Origin: DTLA01 sp034436295
GTDB taxonomy: Bacteria > Chloroflexota > Anaerolineae > DTLA01
DNA length: 10,513 nucleotides
Direction of reading: 5' to 3'
Assembly (NCBI GenBank): GCA_034436295.1
Contig: DAOTVT010000270.1
Span: 1 to 10,513, forward strand
Made by a program: the position numbers and the translations under genes. The notes below the pieces were generated by a model. It searched no databases. It saw only the letters and a list, made by a program, of their open reading frames with translations, and was not told the DNA's origin. Below are positions 6,136 to 10,513 of the stretch, piece after piece (within the stretch, counting starts at the first letter, position 1; each line of letters starts with the position of its first letter).

Positions 6136-7830
6136 ATGCGGCTTTCTCAACTCTTCGGCAACACGTTGCGCGACGCGCCATCGGACGCGGAAATGCCCAG
6201 CCACCGGCTGCTGGTGCGGGCGGGGATGATCCGCGCCGTCGGCAGCGGCATCTATGCGTTCCTGCCCCTGGGCTGGCGGGTGCTCCGGAAGATTCAGGCC
6301 ATCATCCGCGAGGAGATGAACCGCATCGGCGGCCAGGAGATGCTCATGCCCATCGTCAACCCGGCCGACCTGTGGCGCGCCACGGGCCGCTACGATTCGG
6401 TCGGGCCGGAACTCGTGCGGTTCCAGGACCGGGCCGGGCGCGACATGGTGCTGGCCATGACCCACGAGGAGGTCGCCACGCTGCTGGCCGCCGGGGAAAT
6501 CCGCTCCTATCGGCACCTGCCCGCGCTCATCTACCACTTCCAGACCAAGTTCCGCGACGAGCCGCGCCCCCGCGGGGGGCTTGTTCGGGTGCGCGAGTTC
6601 GTCATGAAGGATTCCTACTCGCTGGACGTGGACGAGGCGGGCCTGGAGGCGCAGTACCAGGCGCACTACGAGGCGTATGCGCGCATCTTCGCCCGCTGCG
6701 GGGTGGAGGCCATCCCCGTGCAGGCCGCGACGGGGATGATGGGCGGCGCCCTGTCCCACGAGTGGATGGCCGAGAGTCCCCACGGCGAGGACACGCTGTT
6801 CCGGTGCGGCGCCTGCGGCTACGCGGCCAACGCCGAGGTCGCCGAGTTCGCCGTGCCGCCCCTGCCCGCCGAGGAGCCGCTGCCGCTGGAGGAAGTGGCC
6901 ACGCCCGGCTGCAAGACCATCCAGGCGGTGGCCGACTTCTTGGGCGTGCCCACGAGCAAGACGATGAAGGCCGTGTTCTACACCGCAGGCGAGCGGCTCA
7001 TCTTTGCGGTCATTCGCGGCGACTTGGAGGTGAACGAAGCCAAACTGTGCCGGGCGCTGGGCGTGGGCGGCGTCGCGCCCGCCGACGAGGCGGCGCTGGC
7101 CAGGGCGGGCATCGCGGCGGGGTATGCGTCGCCCATCGGGGTGCGCGGCGTTACGGTGGTTGCCGACCCCAGCATCACCACGGGGGCCAACTTCGTCGCG
7201 GGGGCCAACCGCTCGGGCTACCACGTGCGCAACGCCAACTATCCGCGCGACTTCCAGGCCGACATCTTCGCCGACATCGCCGCCGCATACGACGGCGCGC
7301 CCTGCAGCCGGTGCGGATCGCCCCTCCGGGCCACCCGCGCCATTGAGGTGGGCCACCTGTTCAAACTGGGCACGCGCTACAGCGAGGCGCTGGGCGCGAC
7401 GTACCTGGACGCCGACGGCACGGAGCGGCCCATCGTCATGGGGTCCTACGGCATCGGCCTGGGGCGGCTCATGGCCGTCATCGTGGAGCAGCATCACGAC
7501 GACTGGGGCATTCTGTGGCCGGCATCGGTCGCGCCGTATGATGTCCATCTGGTGGGGCTGAACCTGGAGGACGAAGAGGTGCGCCACGCCGCCGAGGACG
7601 TGTACGCAGAACTCCAGGGCGCGGGGCTGGAGGTGCTGTACGACGACCGCGCCGAAAGCCCGGGCGTCAAGTTCGCCGACGCCGACCTCATCGGCGTGCC
7701 GGTGCGGATCACCGTCAGCCGTCGCGCCCTGAAGCAGGGCGGCGCGGAGGTCAAGCGGCGGGGGGACAAGGATGTGGCGGTCATCCCTCGCAGCGAGTTG
7801 GTGGCAGCGGCGAGAAGAATGATGTCATGA
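6136..7830 (+). CDS. proS: Prolyl-tRNA synthetase, bacterial type with editing domain
   Basis: A cytoplasmic class II synthetase that charges tRNA-Pro; 564 residues, normal for the bacterial form. Motif 2 lies at 139-165 (FRDEPRP...VREFVMKDSYSLD) and motif 3 at 436-447 (GSYGIGLGRLMA). Between them, about 224-395, is the editing insertion that clears Ala-tRNA-Pro, including the SKTMKAVFY segment with a likely catalytic Lys, flanked by two CxxC pairs (C224/C227 and C390/C393). The C-terminal anticodon-binding domain runs from about 467. The ATG at 6136 is chosen because AGGAGA lies seven bases upstream and MRLSQLFGNTLRDAP is the family N-terminus; longer in-frame starts add unrelated residues. 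The last 30 or so codons appear chimeric: from the Lys at 533 a 32-bp block is repeated exactly downstream, and the tail after it (DKDVAVIPRSEL...) differs from the relic tail found there. Confidence 0.97.
   Translation: MRLSQLFGNTLRDAPSDAEMPSHRLLVRAGMIRAVGSGIYAFLPLGWRVLRKIQAIIREEMNRIGGQEMLMPIVNPADLWRATGRYDSVGPELVRFQDRAGRDMVLAMTHEEVATLLAAGEIRSYRHLPALIYHFQTKFRDEPRPRGGLVRVREFVMKDSYSLDVDEAGLEAQYQAHYEAYARIFARCGVEAIPVQAATGMMGGALSHEWMAESPHGEDTLFRCGACGYAANAEVAEFAVPPLPAEEPLPLEEVATPGCKTIQAVADFLGVPTSKTMKAVFYTAGERLIFAVIRGDLEVNEAKLCRALGVGGVAPADEAALARAGIAAGYASPIGVRGVTVVADPSITTGANFVAGANRSGYHVRNANYPRDFQADIFADIAAAYDGAPCSRCGSPLRATRAIEVGHLFKLGTRYSEALGATYLDADGTERPIVMGSYGIGLGRLMAVIVEQHHDDWGILWPASVAPYDVHLVGLNLEDEEVRHAAEDVYAELQGAGLEVLYDDRAESPGVKFADADLIGVPVRITVSRRALKQGGAEVKRRGDKDVAVIPRSELVAAARRMMS
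7732..7763 (+). repeat. 32-bp direct repeat, copy 1 (inside proS)
   Basis: Encodes the KQGGAEVKRRG segment of ProRS (residues 533-543). It is identical at all 32 positions, including third codon positions, to 8563-8594. To the left of both copies the sequences are unrelated. To the right they are homologous but strongly diverged. It marks the probable left crossover point of the inserted toxin-antitoxin DNA. Confidence 0.9.
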
Positions 7831-7835
7831 CCAAC

Positions 7836-7939
7836 AGACCGAATGGAGATTGCCCCGAGCGGTCTTGACTTGCCGGGGATTCGCGCTATACTCATGTCTA
7901 GACCAGCCGATGCAGGACGCCGCCACGGATCGGCAAGTC
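7836..7939 (+). promoter_or_regulatory. Candidate operator inverted repeats around the TA promoter
   Basis: GACTTGCCG (7867-7875, overlapping the -35 box) recurs inverted as CGGCAAGTC at 7931-7939. AGACCG (7836-7841) is inverted as CGGTCT (7860-7865), and AGACC appears again at 7900-7904. Antitoxins of this kind generally bind palindromic sites at their own promoter and repress it, more strongly as a toxin complex. Which repeat is the real operator cannot be decided by eye. Confidence 0.45.
7865..7892 (+). promoter_or_regulatory. Strong promoter of the toxin-antitoxin genes
   Basis: TTGACT (7865-7870) and TATACT (7887-7892) are separated by 16 bases, each matching five of six consensus positions. 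Transcription should begin near 7899, leaving a leader of about 65 bases. An 8-bp palindrome GTCTAGAC (7896-7903) lies on the predicted start site and is a candidate operator. Confidence 0.7.
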
Positions 7940-7963
7940 CTGGGTAGGCAGAGGTAGCGAGCG

Positions 7964-8167
7964 ATGAGTACAATCACAGTTGTTCTGCCCGATGATCGGC
8001 TCATCCAACTGAGGGAACTTGCAACCCGCCTGGGAATTGCTCCGGAGGACCTGGCGCGGGCAGGCATTGAAGACCTCCTGAACCACCCTGACGAGGCATT
8101 CCAACAGGCCGTGGAGAAGGTGCTGAGCAAGAACGCTGATCTGTACAAGCGACTGGCGGCGCAGTGA
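7964..8167 (+). CDS. Ribbon-helix-helix antitoxin partner of Doc
   Basis: A 67-residue protein encoded directly before a Doc toxin. Residues 3-8 (TITVVL) form the N-terminal beta strand expected of a ribbon-helix-helix DNA-binding domain, followed by helices at about 10-23 and 26-40. The C-terminal stretch (about 43-66, ending KNADLYKRLA) has the look of the toxin-neutralising tail of such antitoxins. It should dimerise, bind the operator at its own promoter and inhibit Doc. The ATG at 7964 has GAGG nine bases upstream. Its TGA overlaps the GTG start of the toxin gene by four bases, so the two are probably translationally coupled. GC content is lower than in the flanking genes. It could belong to a Phd-type or a CopG-type subfamily; sequence comparison would decide. 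Confidence 0.8.
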   Translation: MSTITVVLPDDRLIQLRELATRLGIAPEDLARAGIEDLLNHPDEAFQQAVEKVLSKNADLYKRLAAQ

Positions 8168-8553
8168 TACGCTACATCACCCTCGGCGAAGCGCTTGAAC
8201 TGCACGCTCGGATCATGGCGCAGTCGGGCGGGATCGCCACCCTTCTGAGCATAGGCGCGCTGGAATCCGCCCTCGCTCAACCGCGCATGACGTTTGGCAG
8301 CGAGGAACTGTATCCTACGCTGGTTGAGAAAGCGGCTGCTCTGGGCTTCGCGCTCATCCAGAACCACCCTTTCGTGGATGGAAATAAACGGACAGGCCAT
8401 GCGCTGATGGAAGTATTCCTCCTGCTGAACGGCTACGAAATCCAGGCCACGGTGGACGAGCAGGAGGACGTAATTCTTCGGGTTGCCTCGGGTTCCATGC
8501 CGTGCGGCGACTTCACGGCCTGGCTCCGCCTCCATGTCCGCCCATGCCGGTGA
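8164..8553 (+). CDS. doc: Death-on-curing (Doc) toxin, Fic fold
   Basis: A 129-residue Doc-family protein. The Fic motif is HPFVDGNKRTG at 68-78, with the catalytic His (H68) and the N-K-R form (N74, K75, R76) that separates Doc from AMP-transferring Fic proteins, which have G-N-G-R. From the phage P1 relative, Doc phosphorylates elongation factor EF-Tu and stops translation; the same reaction is inferred here. Length matches the family, and the N-terminus (IRYITLGEALELHARI) and the segment after the motif (ALMEVFLLLNG) are typical. The motif is intact, so the toxin is probably active. The start is GTG inside the antitoxin stop (GTGA). The pair lies within the duplicated proS end, suggesting arrival by transfer. 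Confidence 0.9.
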   Translation: MIRYITLGEALELHARIMAQSGGIATLLSIGALESALAQPRMTFGSEELYPTLVEKAAALGFALIQNHPFVDGNKRTGHALMEVFLLLNGYEIQATVDEQEDVILRVASGSMPCGDFTAWLRLHVRPCR

Positions 8554-8559
8554 GCGTAG

Positions 8560-8655
8560 ATCAAGCAGGGCGGCGCGGAGGTCAAGCGGCGGGGAGACCA
8601 GAGCGCGATGGTGATTCCACGCGACCAACTCCTCTCGGCATTGGAGGCGCAATGA
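8560..8655 (+). pseudogene. proS: Relic of a proS 3' end
   Basis: Thirty-one codons here translate to a second ProRS C-terminus: IKQGGAEVKRRGD, then QSAMVIPRDQLLSALEAQ and TGA. The intact ProRS ends KQGGAEVKRRGD, then KDVAVIPRSELVAAARRMMS. The first 32 bp after ATC are identical in the two copies; the remainder is homologous but different at most third positions. A TAG lies directly upstream in frame and there is no start codon, so it is not a gene. Its TGA (8653-8655) overlaps the ATG of the next gene (8652-8654), the arrangement of a coupled operon. This suggests that the relic is the original proS tail, displaced by the insertion. Confidence 0.9.
8563..8594 (+). repeat. 32-bp direct repeat, copy 2 (in the proS relic)
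   Basis: Exact copy of 7732-7763. The sequence to its left is the end of the doc gene plus nine bases and is not proS-like. To its right is the diverged ProRS tail. It marks the right crossover boundary. Confidence 0.9.
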
Positions 8656-8978
8656 GCGACACCAAACAGGTAGTTTCCATCAAAGTGGTGTACACGGAGG
8701 GCTGCCCCAATACTCCGCCCACCATCCAGCGGATTCGCGAGGTGGCGGCAGAACTGGGCATCGCCATAGAACTGTCGGAGGTGCTGGTGAGCACCGAAGA
8801 GGAGGCCGAGGCGCACCGGTTCCTCGGAAGCCCAACGGTGCAGGTGAACGGGCTGGACTTGGACCCCGCCATGCGGACGCAGACCGCGTTCGGCTTCACC
8901 TGACGGAGGTATGGGGCATCGGGCGTGCCCTCAAAGGAGATGATCGCGCAGGCGCTGCGGGAGGCTGCCGAAATCTGA
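8652..8978 (+). CDS. Thioredoxin-like small selenoprotein (TGA read as Sec)
   Basis: A predicted 108-residue thioredoxin-fold protein with selenocysteine at position 84. Visible parts are a first strand and Cys motif VVYTEGCPN (12-20, C18), a long helix, then FLGSPTVQVNG (57-67) with the cis-Pro of the fold. TGA at 8901-8903 would end the product at 83 residues (...AFGFT). In the same frame 24 more codons read RRYGASGVPSKEMIAQALREAAEI before a TGA at 8976-8978. In Cys-containing relatives I recall (small thioredoxin-like proteins often annotated near alkylmercury lyase), this tail follows a C-R-x-Y motif, so the TGA stands exactly where the Cys belongs. A SECIS-like hairpin follows. The role is probably a redox or metal/thiol-binding function, not known. 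GGAGG lies four bases before the ATG. The ATG overlaps the stop of the proS relic. Conventional annotation would truncate this gene at the TGA. Confidence 0.8.
8901..8931 (+). promoter_or_regulatory. Sec codon with SECIS-like hairpin
   Basis: GGGGCA (8913-8918) pairs with TGCCCT (8926-8931) over six positions, one of them G-T. Above it, T8919 can be bulged, C8920 pairs with G8925, and GGGC (8921-8924) is the apical loop. The loop begins 17 bases after the TGA and has G in its first two positions, matching the published general pattern for bacterial SECIS (loop about 16-37 bases downstream, short stem, G at the loop start). The bulged U below a GG-starting loop resembles the E. coli fdhF element. 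The fold is by eye only. Confidence 0.65.
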
Positions 8979-9062
8979 ACAGGGGACAGCCCCCGCAACC
9001 TCGCCCGCCGCGCTGTGTTGTATTCTGCGCACGAATCCCCAACACCTTATCGGAGGAGGAGT

Positions 9063-9956
9063 ATGAGCAAAGTGAAACTGCTGCTGGGGCCCATGCGTGT
9101 GCCGTTCCTCATCCTTGCGCCGGCCTGCGCGGTCGCGGGCTTGGGCACCGCGGTCTGGTCCAGGGGCGCGGTGAACCCCTGGCACGCGGTGCTGGCATTC
9201 CTCGGCGCGCTGTGCGCCCACATCAGCGTCAACGCCTTCAACGAGTACTTTGATTTCAAGAGCGGCGTGGACTCGCGCACCGTGCGCACGCCGTTCAGCG
9301 GCGGGAGCGGCACCCTGCAGGCGCACCCCGAACTGGCGCCCCAGGCGCTGGCGACCGCCATCGTTACCGCGGCCATCGTCGGTCTCATCGGCCTGTACTT
9401 CCTGTTCGTGTGGGGCTGGGCCATCGTGCCCCTGGGCCTGCTGGGGCTGCTGGTCATCGTCGCCTACACCCCGTGGTTCACCTACAATCCCGTGCTCTGC
9501 CTCATCTCGCCCGGCCTGGGATTCGGGACGCTCATCGTCATGGGGACGCATTTCGTCCTGACGGGCGAATACACGTGGACGGCATTTGTCGCCTCGCTGG
9601 TGCCGTTCTTCCTGGTCAACAACCTGCTGCTGCTCAATCAGTTCCCCGATGTGGAGGCCGACCGCAGCGTGGGCCGTCGCCACTATCCCATCCTCATCGG
9701 CAGGCGCAAGAGCAGCATCATCTACAACGCCTTCAACGCGGCCGCCTACCTGTCCATCATCGCGGGCGTTGTCCTGAAACTGCTGCCCGCGTGGGCGCTG
9801 CTGGGCCTGCTGACCGTGCCCCTGGCGGTGCAGGCGGGCCGCGCCGCGTATCGCTACGCCGACGACCTGCCGAAGTTGGCGCCGGCCCTGGGCCAGAATG
9901 TCCTCGTCAACATCCTGACCCCCGTGCTGCTTGCCATCGGGCTTTTCATCGGCTAG
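9063..9956 (+). CDS. UbiA-family prenyltransferase
   Basis: An integral membrane prenyltransferase of 297 residues that joins an isoprenoid diphosphate to an aromatic or similar acceptor. The first Asp-rich motif is NEYFDFKSGVD (60-70; N60, D64, D70) and the second is DVEAD (196-200), followed by the conserved GRRHYPILIGRR stretch. Both bind the Mg-diphosphate of the prenyl donor. About eight or nine hydrophobic segments are visible, for example 12-31, 42-57, 93-117, 119-136, 144-165, 173-191, 219-238, 242-258 and 278-296. Closest in style are MenA-like enzymes that prenylate 1,4-dihydroxy-2-naphthoate in menaquinone synthesis, but no menaquinone genes are nearby, so the acceptor is open. GGAGGAGG lies three bases before the ATG at 9063. 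An in-frame extension upstream has no ribosome site. The 84 bp before it contain only a weak TATTCT (9021-9026). Confidence 0.9.
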   Translation: MSKVKLLLGPMRVPFLILAPACAVAGLGTAVWSRGAVNPWHAVLAFLGALCAHISVNAFNEYFDFKSGVDSRTVRTPFSGGSGTLQAHPELAPQALATAIVTAAIVGLIGLYFLFVWGWAIVPLGLLGLLVIVAYTPWFTYNPVLCLISPGLGFGTLIVMGTHFVLTGEYTWTAFVASLVPFFLVNNLLLLNQFPDVEADRSVGRRHYPILIGRRKSSIIYNAFNAAAYLSIIAGVVLKLLPAWALLGLLTVPLAVQAGRAAYRYADDLPKLAPALGQNVLVNILTPVLLAIGLFIG

Positions 9957-9959
9957 AAT
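9931..9959 (+). promoter_or_regulatory. Promoter of the CHMI-like gene, inside the UbiA gene end
   Basis: TTGCCA (9931-9936) and TAGAAT (9954-9959) are 17 bases apart, each matching five of six consensus positions. The -10 box overlaps the UbiA stop codon TAG. Transcription would begin near 9966, 28 bases before the next ATG, so the downstream gene can be transcribed independently. Confidence 0.6.
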
Positions 9960-9993
9960 GCAGCCCGAAGTTCTACGCTGACAGGAGGACGCA

Positions 9994-10353
9994 ATGCCAC
10001 ATCTCCGACTTGAGTACACGGCGAACATCACGCAGAAGGTGGACTTCCAGGCCCTGTTTGCCGACCTGCAAGGGGCGTTGTCCAGGGTGGGCGGCATTCC
10101 GATGGCCAACTTCAAGAGCCGCGCCTATCGCCTGGACGCCTACCGCATTGCCGAGGGCAGCCCGGACCAGGCGTTCGTCCATCTGGACATCCGCATGTTT
10201 GAGGGGCGGCCGGATGACCTGAAGCAGGCGATGCTCGCGGCGGTGATGGATGTGCTGAAGTCGCACTACGCGGCGACGGGCGCGGGGCCTGAAATCCAGT
10301 TCTCGGTGGAAATCCAGGACATTCGGCGAGCGGCGTACCTGAAATCGCCGTAG
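9994..10353 (+). CDS. 5-carboxymethyl-2-hydroxymuconate delta-isomerase-like protein
   Basis: A 119-residue tautomerase-superfamily protein of the CHMI (HpaF) type. Family enzymes isomerise 5-carboxymethyl-2-hydroxymuconate in the homoprotocatechuate branch of aromatic degradation. Catalysis uses the N-terminal Pro exposed after Met removal, and Pro2 is present (MPHLRLEYTANI). Further family features are NFKSRAYRLDAYRI (about 39-52), the AFVHLDIRMFEGR segment (about 60-72) and the helix that follows (DDLKQAMLAAVMDVL). Length is typical for the two-repeat form. AGGAGG lies five bases before the ATG. No other genes of the pathway are in the window, and orphan members are common, so its physiological substrate is uncertain; a general tautomerase is possible. 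Confidence 0.82.
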   Translation: MPHLRLEYTANITQKVDFQALFADLQGALSRVGGIPMANFKSRAYRLDAYRIAEGSPDQAFVHLDIRMFEGRPDDLKQAMLAAVMDVLKSHYAATGAGPEIQFSVEIQDIRRAAYLKSP

Positions 10354-10357
10354 TATC

Positions 10358-10383
10358 CACGAATAACACGAATCTACACGAAT
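10358..10383. repeat. Three CACGAAT units
   Basis: CACGAAT occurs at 10358-10364, 10367-10373 and 10377-10383, spaced 9 and 10 bases apart, starting four bases after the CHMI-like stop codon. It looks like a short dispersed intergenic repeat and opens the right-hand repeat cluster. Confidence 0.7.
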
Positions 10384-10387
10384 GAGA

Positions 10388-10415
10388 CGTAGGGCGGCTT
10401 CCCATCGCCGCCGGA
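10388..10415. repeat. 28-bp direct repeat, copy A (with GGCGGC hairpin)
   Basis: Matches 10486-10513 at 24 of 28 positions. It contains inverted GGCGGC (10393-10398) and GCCGCC (10407-10412) around an eight-base loop. The differences between copies lie in the loop, while the stem bases are kept, suggesting that the hairpin matters to the element. Confidence 0.75.
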
Positions 10416-10433
10416 GGCAGGGGGCAGGTTTCC

Positions 10434-10469
10434 AAGGTGCGACGCACTTTCGGAAGTGCGTCGCACCTT
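10434..10469. terminator. Perfect 16-bp hairpin after the CHMI-like gene
   Basis: AAGGTGCGACGCACTT (10434-10449) and its exact reverse complement (10454-10469) flank the four-base loop TCGG. It lies about 80 bases beyond the last stop codon. There is no T-run on either side, so it is either a dispersed palindrome or a terminator and RNA-stabilising structure without a U-tract. It is centred between the two 28-bp direct repeats. Confidence 0.6.
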
Positions 10470-10485
10470 ACCGCCAACACAAGTT

Positions 10486-10513
10486 CGTAGGGCGGCTCTC
10501 CGTAGCCGCCGGA
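10486..10513. repeat. 28-bp direct repeat, copy B (reaches the window edge)
   Basis: Second copy of 10388-10415, with a 7-bp inverted pair GGCGGCT and AGCCGCC. It ends at the last base of the window, so the repeat cluster probably continues to the right. Confidence 0.75.

Larger units (their letters stand above)
7732..8594 (+). mobile_element. Putative inserted toxin-antitoxin cassette at the proS 3' end
   Basis: The interval bounded by the two 32-bp direct repeats (offset 831 bp) holds a replacement proS tail, a promoter with inverted repeats, and the antitoxin and Doc genes, but no recombinase. A second ProRS C-terminus follows the right repeat. This is the footprint expected when circular DNA bearing a homologous proS tail integrates by single crossover, or when an element uses the proS 3' end as an attachment site and restores the gene. 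Base composition supports foreign origin: the antitoxin gene is about 58% GC by hand count, against about 76% in the stretch of proS I counted (7021-7140). The mechanism is inferred. Confidence 0.55.

Noticed and set aside
6052..7587. Minus-strand frame opposite proS
   Set aside because: Antisense shadow produced by GC-rich codon bias; the plus strand carries all ProRS motifs.
8901..8903. TGA as the true end of an 83-residue protein
   Set aside because: The open frame beyond it encodes a family-like tail, the position corresponds to a Cys in relatives, and a SECIS-like hairpin follows. Kept as the alternative if Sec genes are absent from the genome.
8931..10115. Minus-strand frame opposite the UbiA gene
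   Set aside because: Composition is His/Gln/Arg/Gly-rich and unrecognisable, and it crosses two well-supported plus-strand genes.

Overview
The window comes from a GC-rich bacterial chromosome. A fused alpha-beta glycyl-tRNA synthetase, a bacterial ProRS with an intact editing insertion, and intergenic DNA full of perfect palindromes and short repeats would all fit Chloroflexota (Anaerolineae-like) or a similar environmental lineage. That assignment is an inference from style, not from a marker gene. No rRNA, tRNA, CRISPR array, transposase or integrase was seen.

Layout. Positions 1-347 hold no convincing gene but carry four palindromes or hairpins. Three minus-strand genes follow: fused glyS (348-3335), recO (3452-4249) with its own extended -10 promoter, and an MBL-fold hydrolase (4361-4981). 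The divergent spacer 4982-5124 holds an eight-unit heptanucleotide repeat and a plus-strand promoter. Everything after it is on the plus strand: a TIM-barrel sugar-isomerase-like protein (5125-6018), proS (6136-7830), an RHH antitoxin/Doc toxin pair (7964-8553), a small thioredoxin-like gene read through an in-frame TGA (8652-8978), a UbiA prenyltransferase (9063-9956) and a CHMI-type isomerase (9994-10353). The right edge (10354-10513) is another repeat cluster with a perfect 16-bp hairpin.

Two observations stand out. First, the small gene at 8652 appears to be a selenoprotein. Translation stops at TGA 8901-8903, but the same frame continues for 24 sense codons with a family-like C-terminus (RRY...GVPS...ALREA). 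The TGA sits where relatives have the Cys of a C-R-x-Y motif, and a SECIS-like hairpin starts 9 nt downstream, with its apical loop 17 nt after the TGA. Second, the toxin-antitoxin pair sits inside a duplicated proS 3' end. A 32-bp stretch near the end of proS (7732-7763) recurs exactly at 8563-8594, followed by a second, divergent ProRS C-terminus whose stop codon overlaps the start of the selenoprotein gene (ATGA). The simplest reading is that proS and the selenoprotein gene were once translationally coupled, and that a roughly 0.83-kb DNA carrying its own proS tail plus the TA genes integrated by recombination through the 32-bp block. This left a working chimeric proS and a relic of the original tail.

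The genes do not form one pathway. They are translation and repair housekeeping genes (glyS, proS, recO), metabolic enzymes (MBL hydrolase, TIM-barrel isomerase, UbiA, CHMI) and an accessory island.
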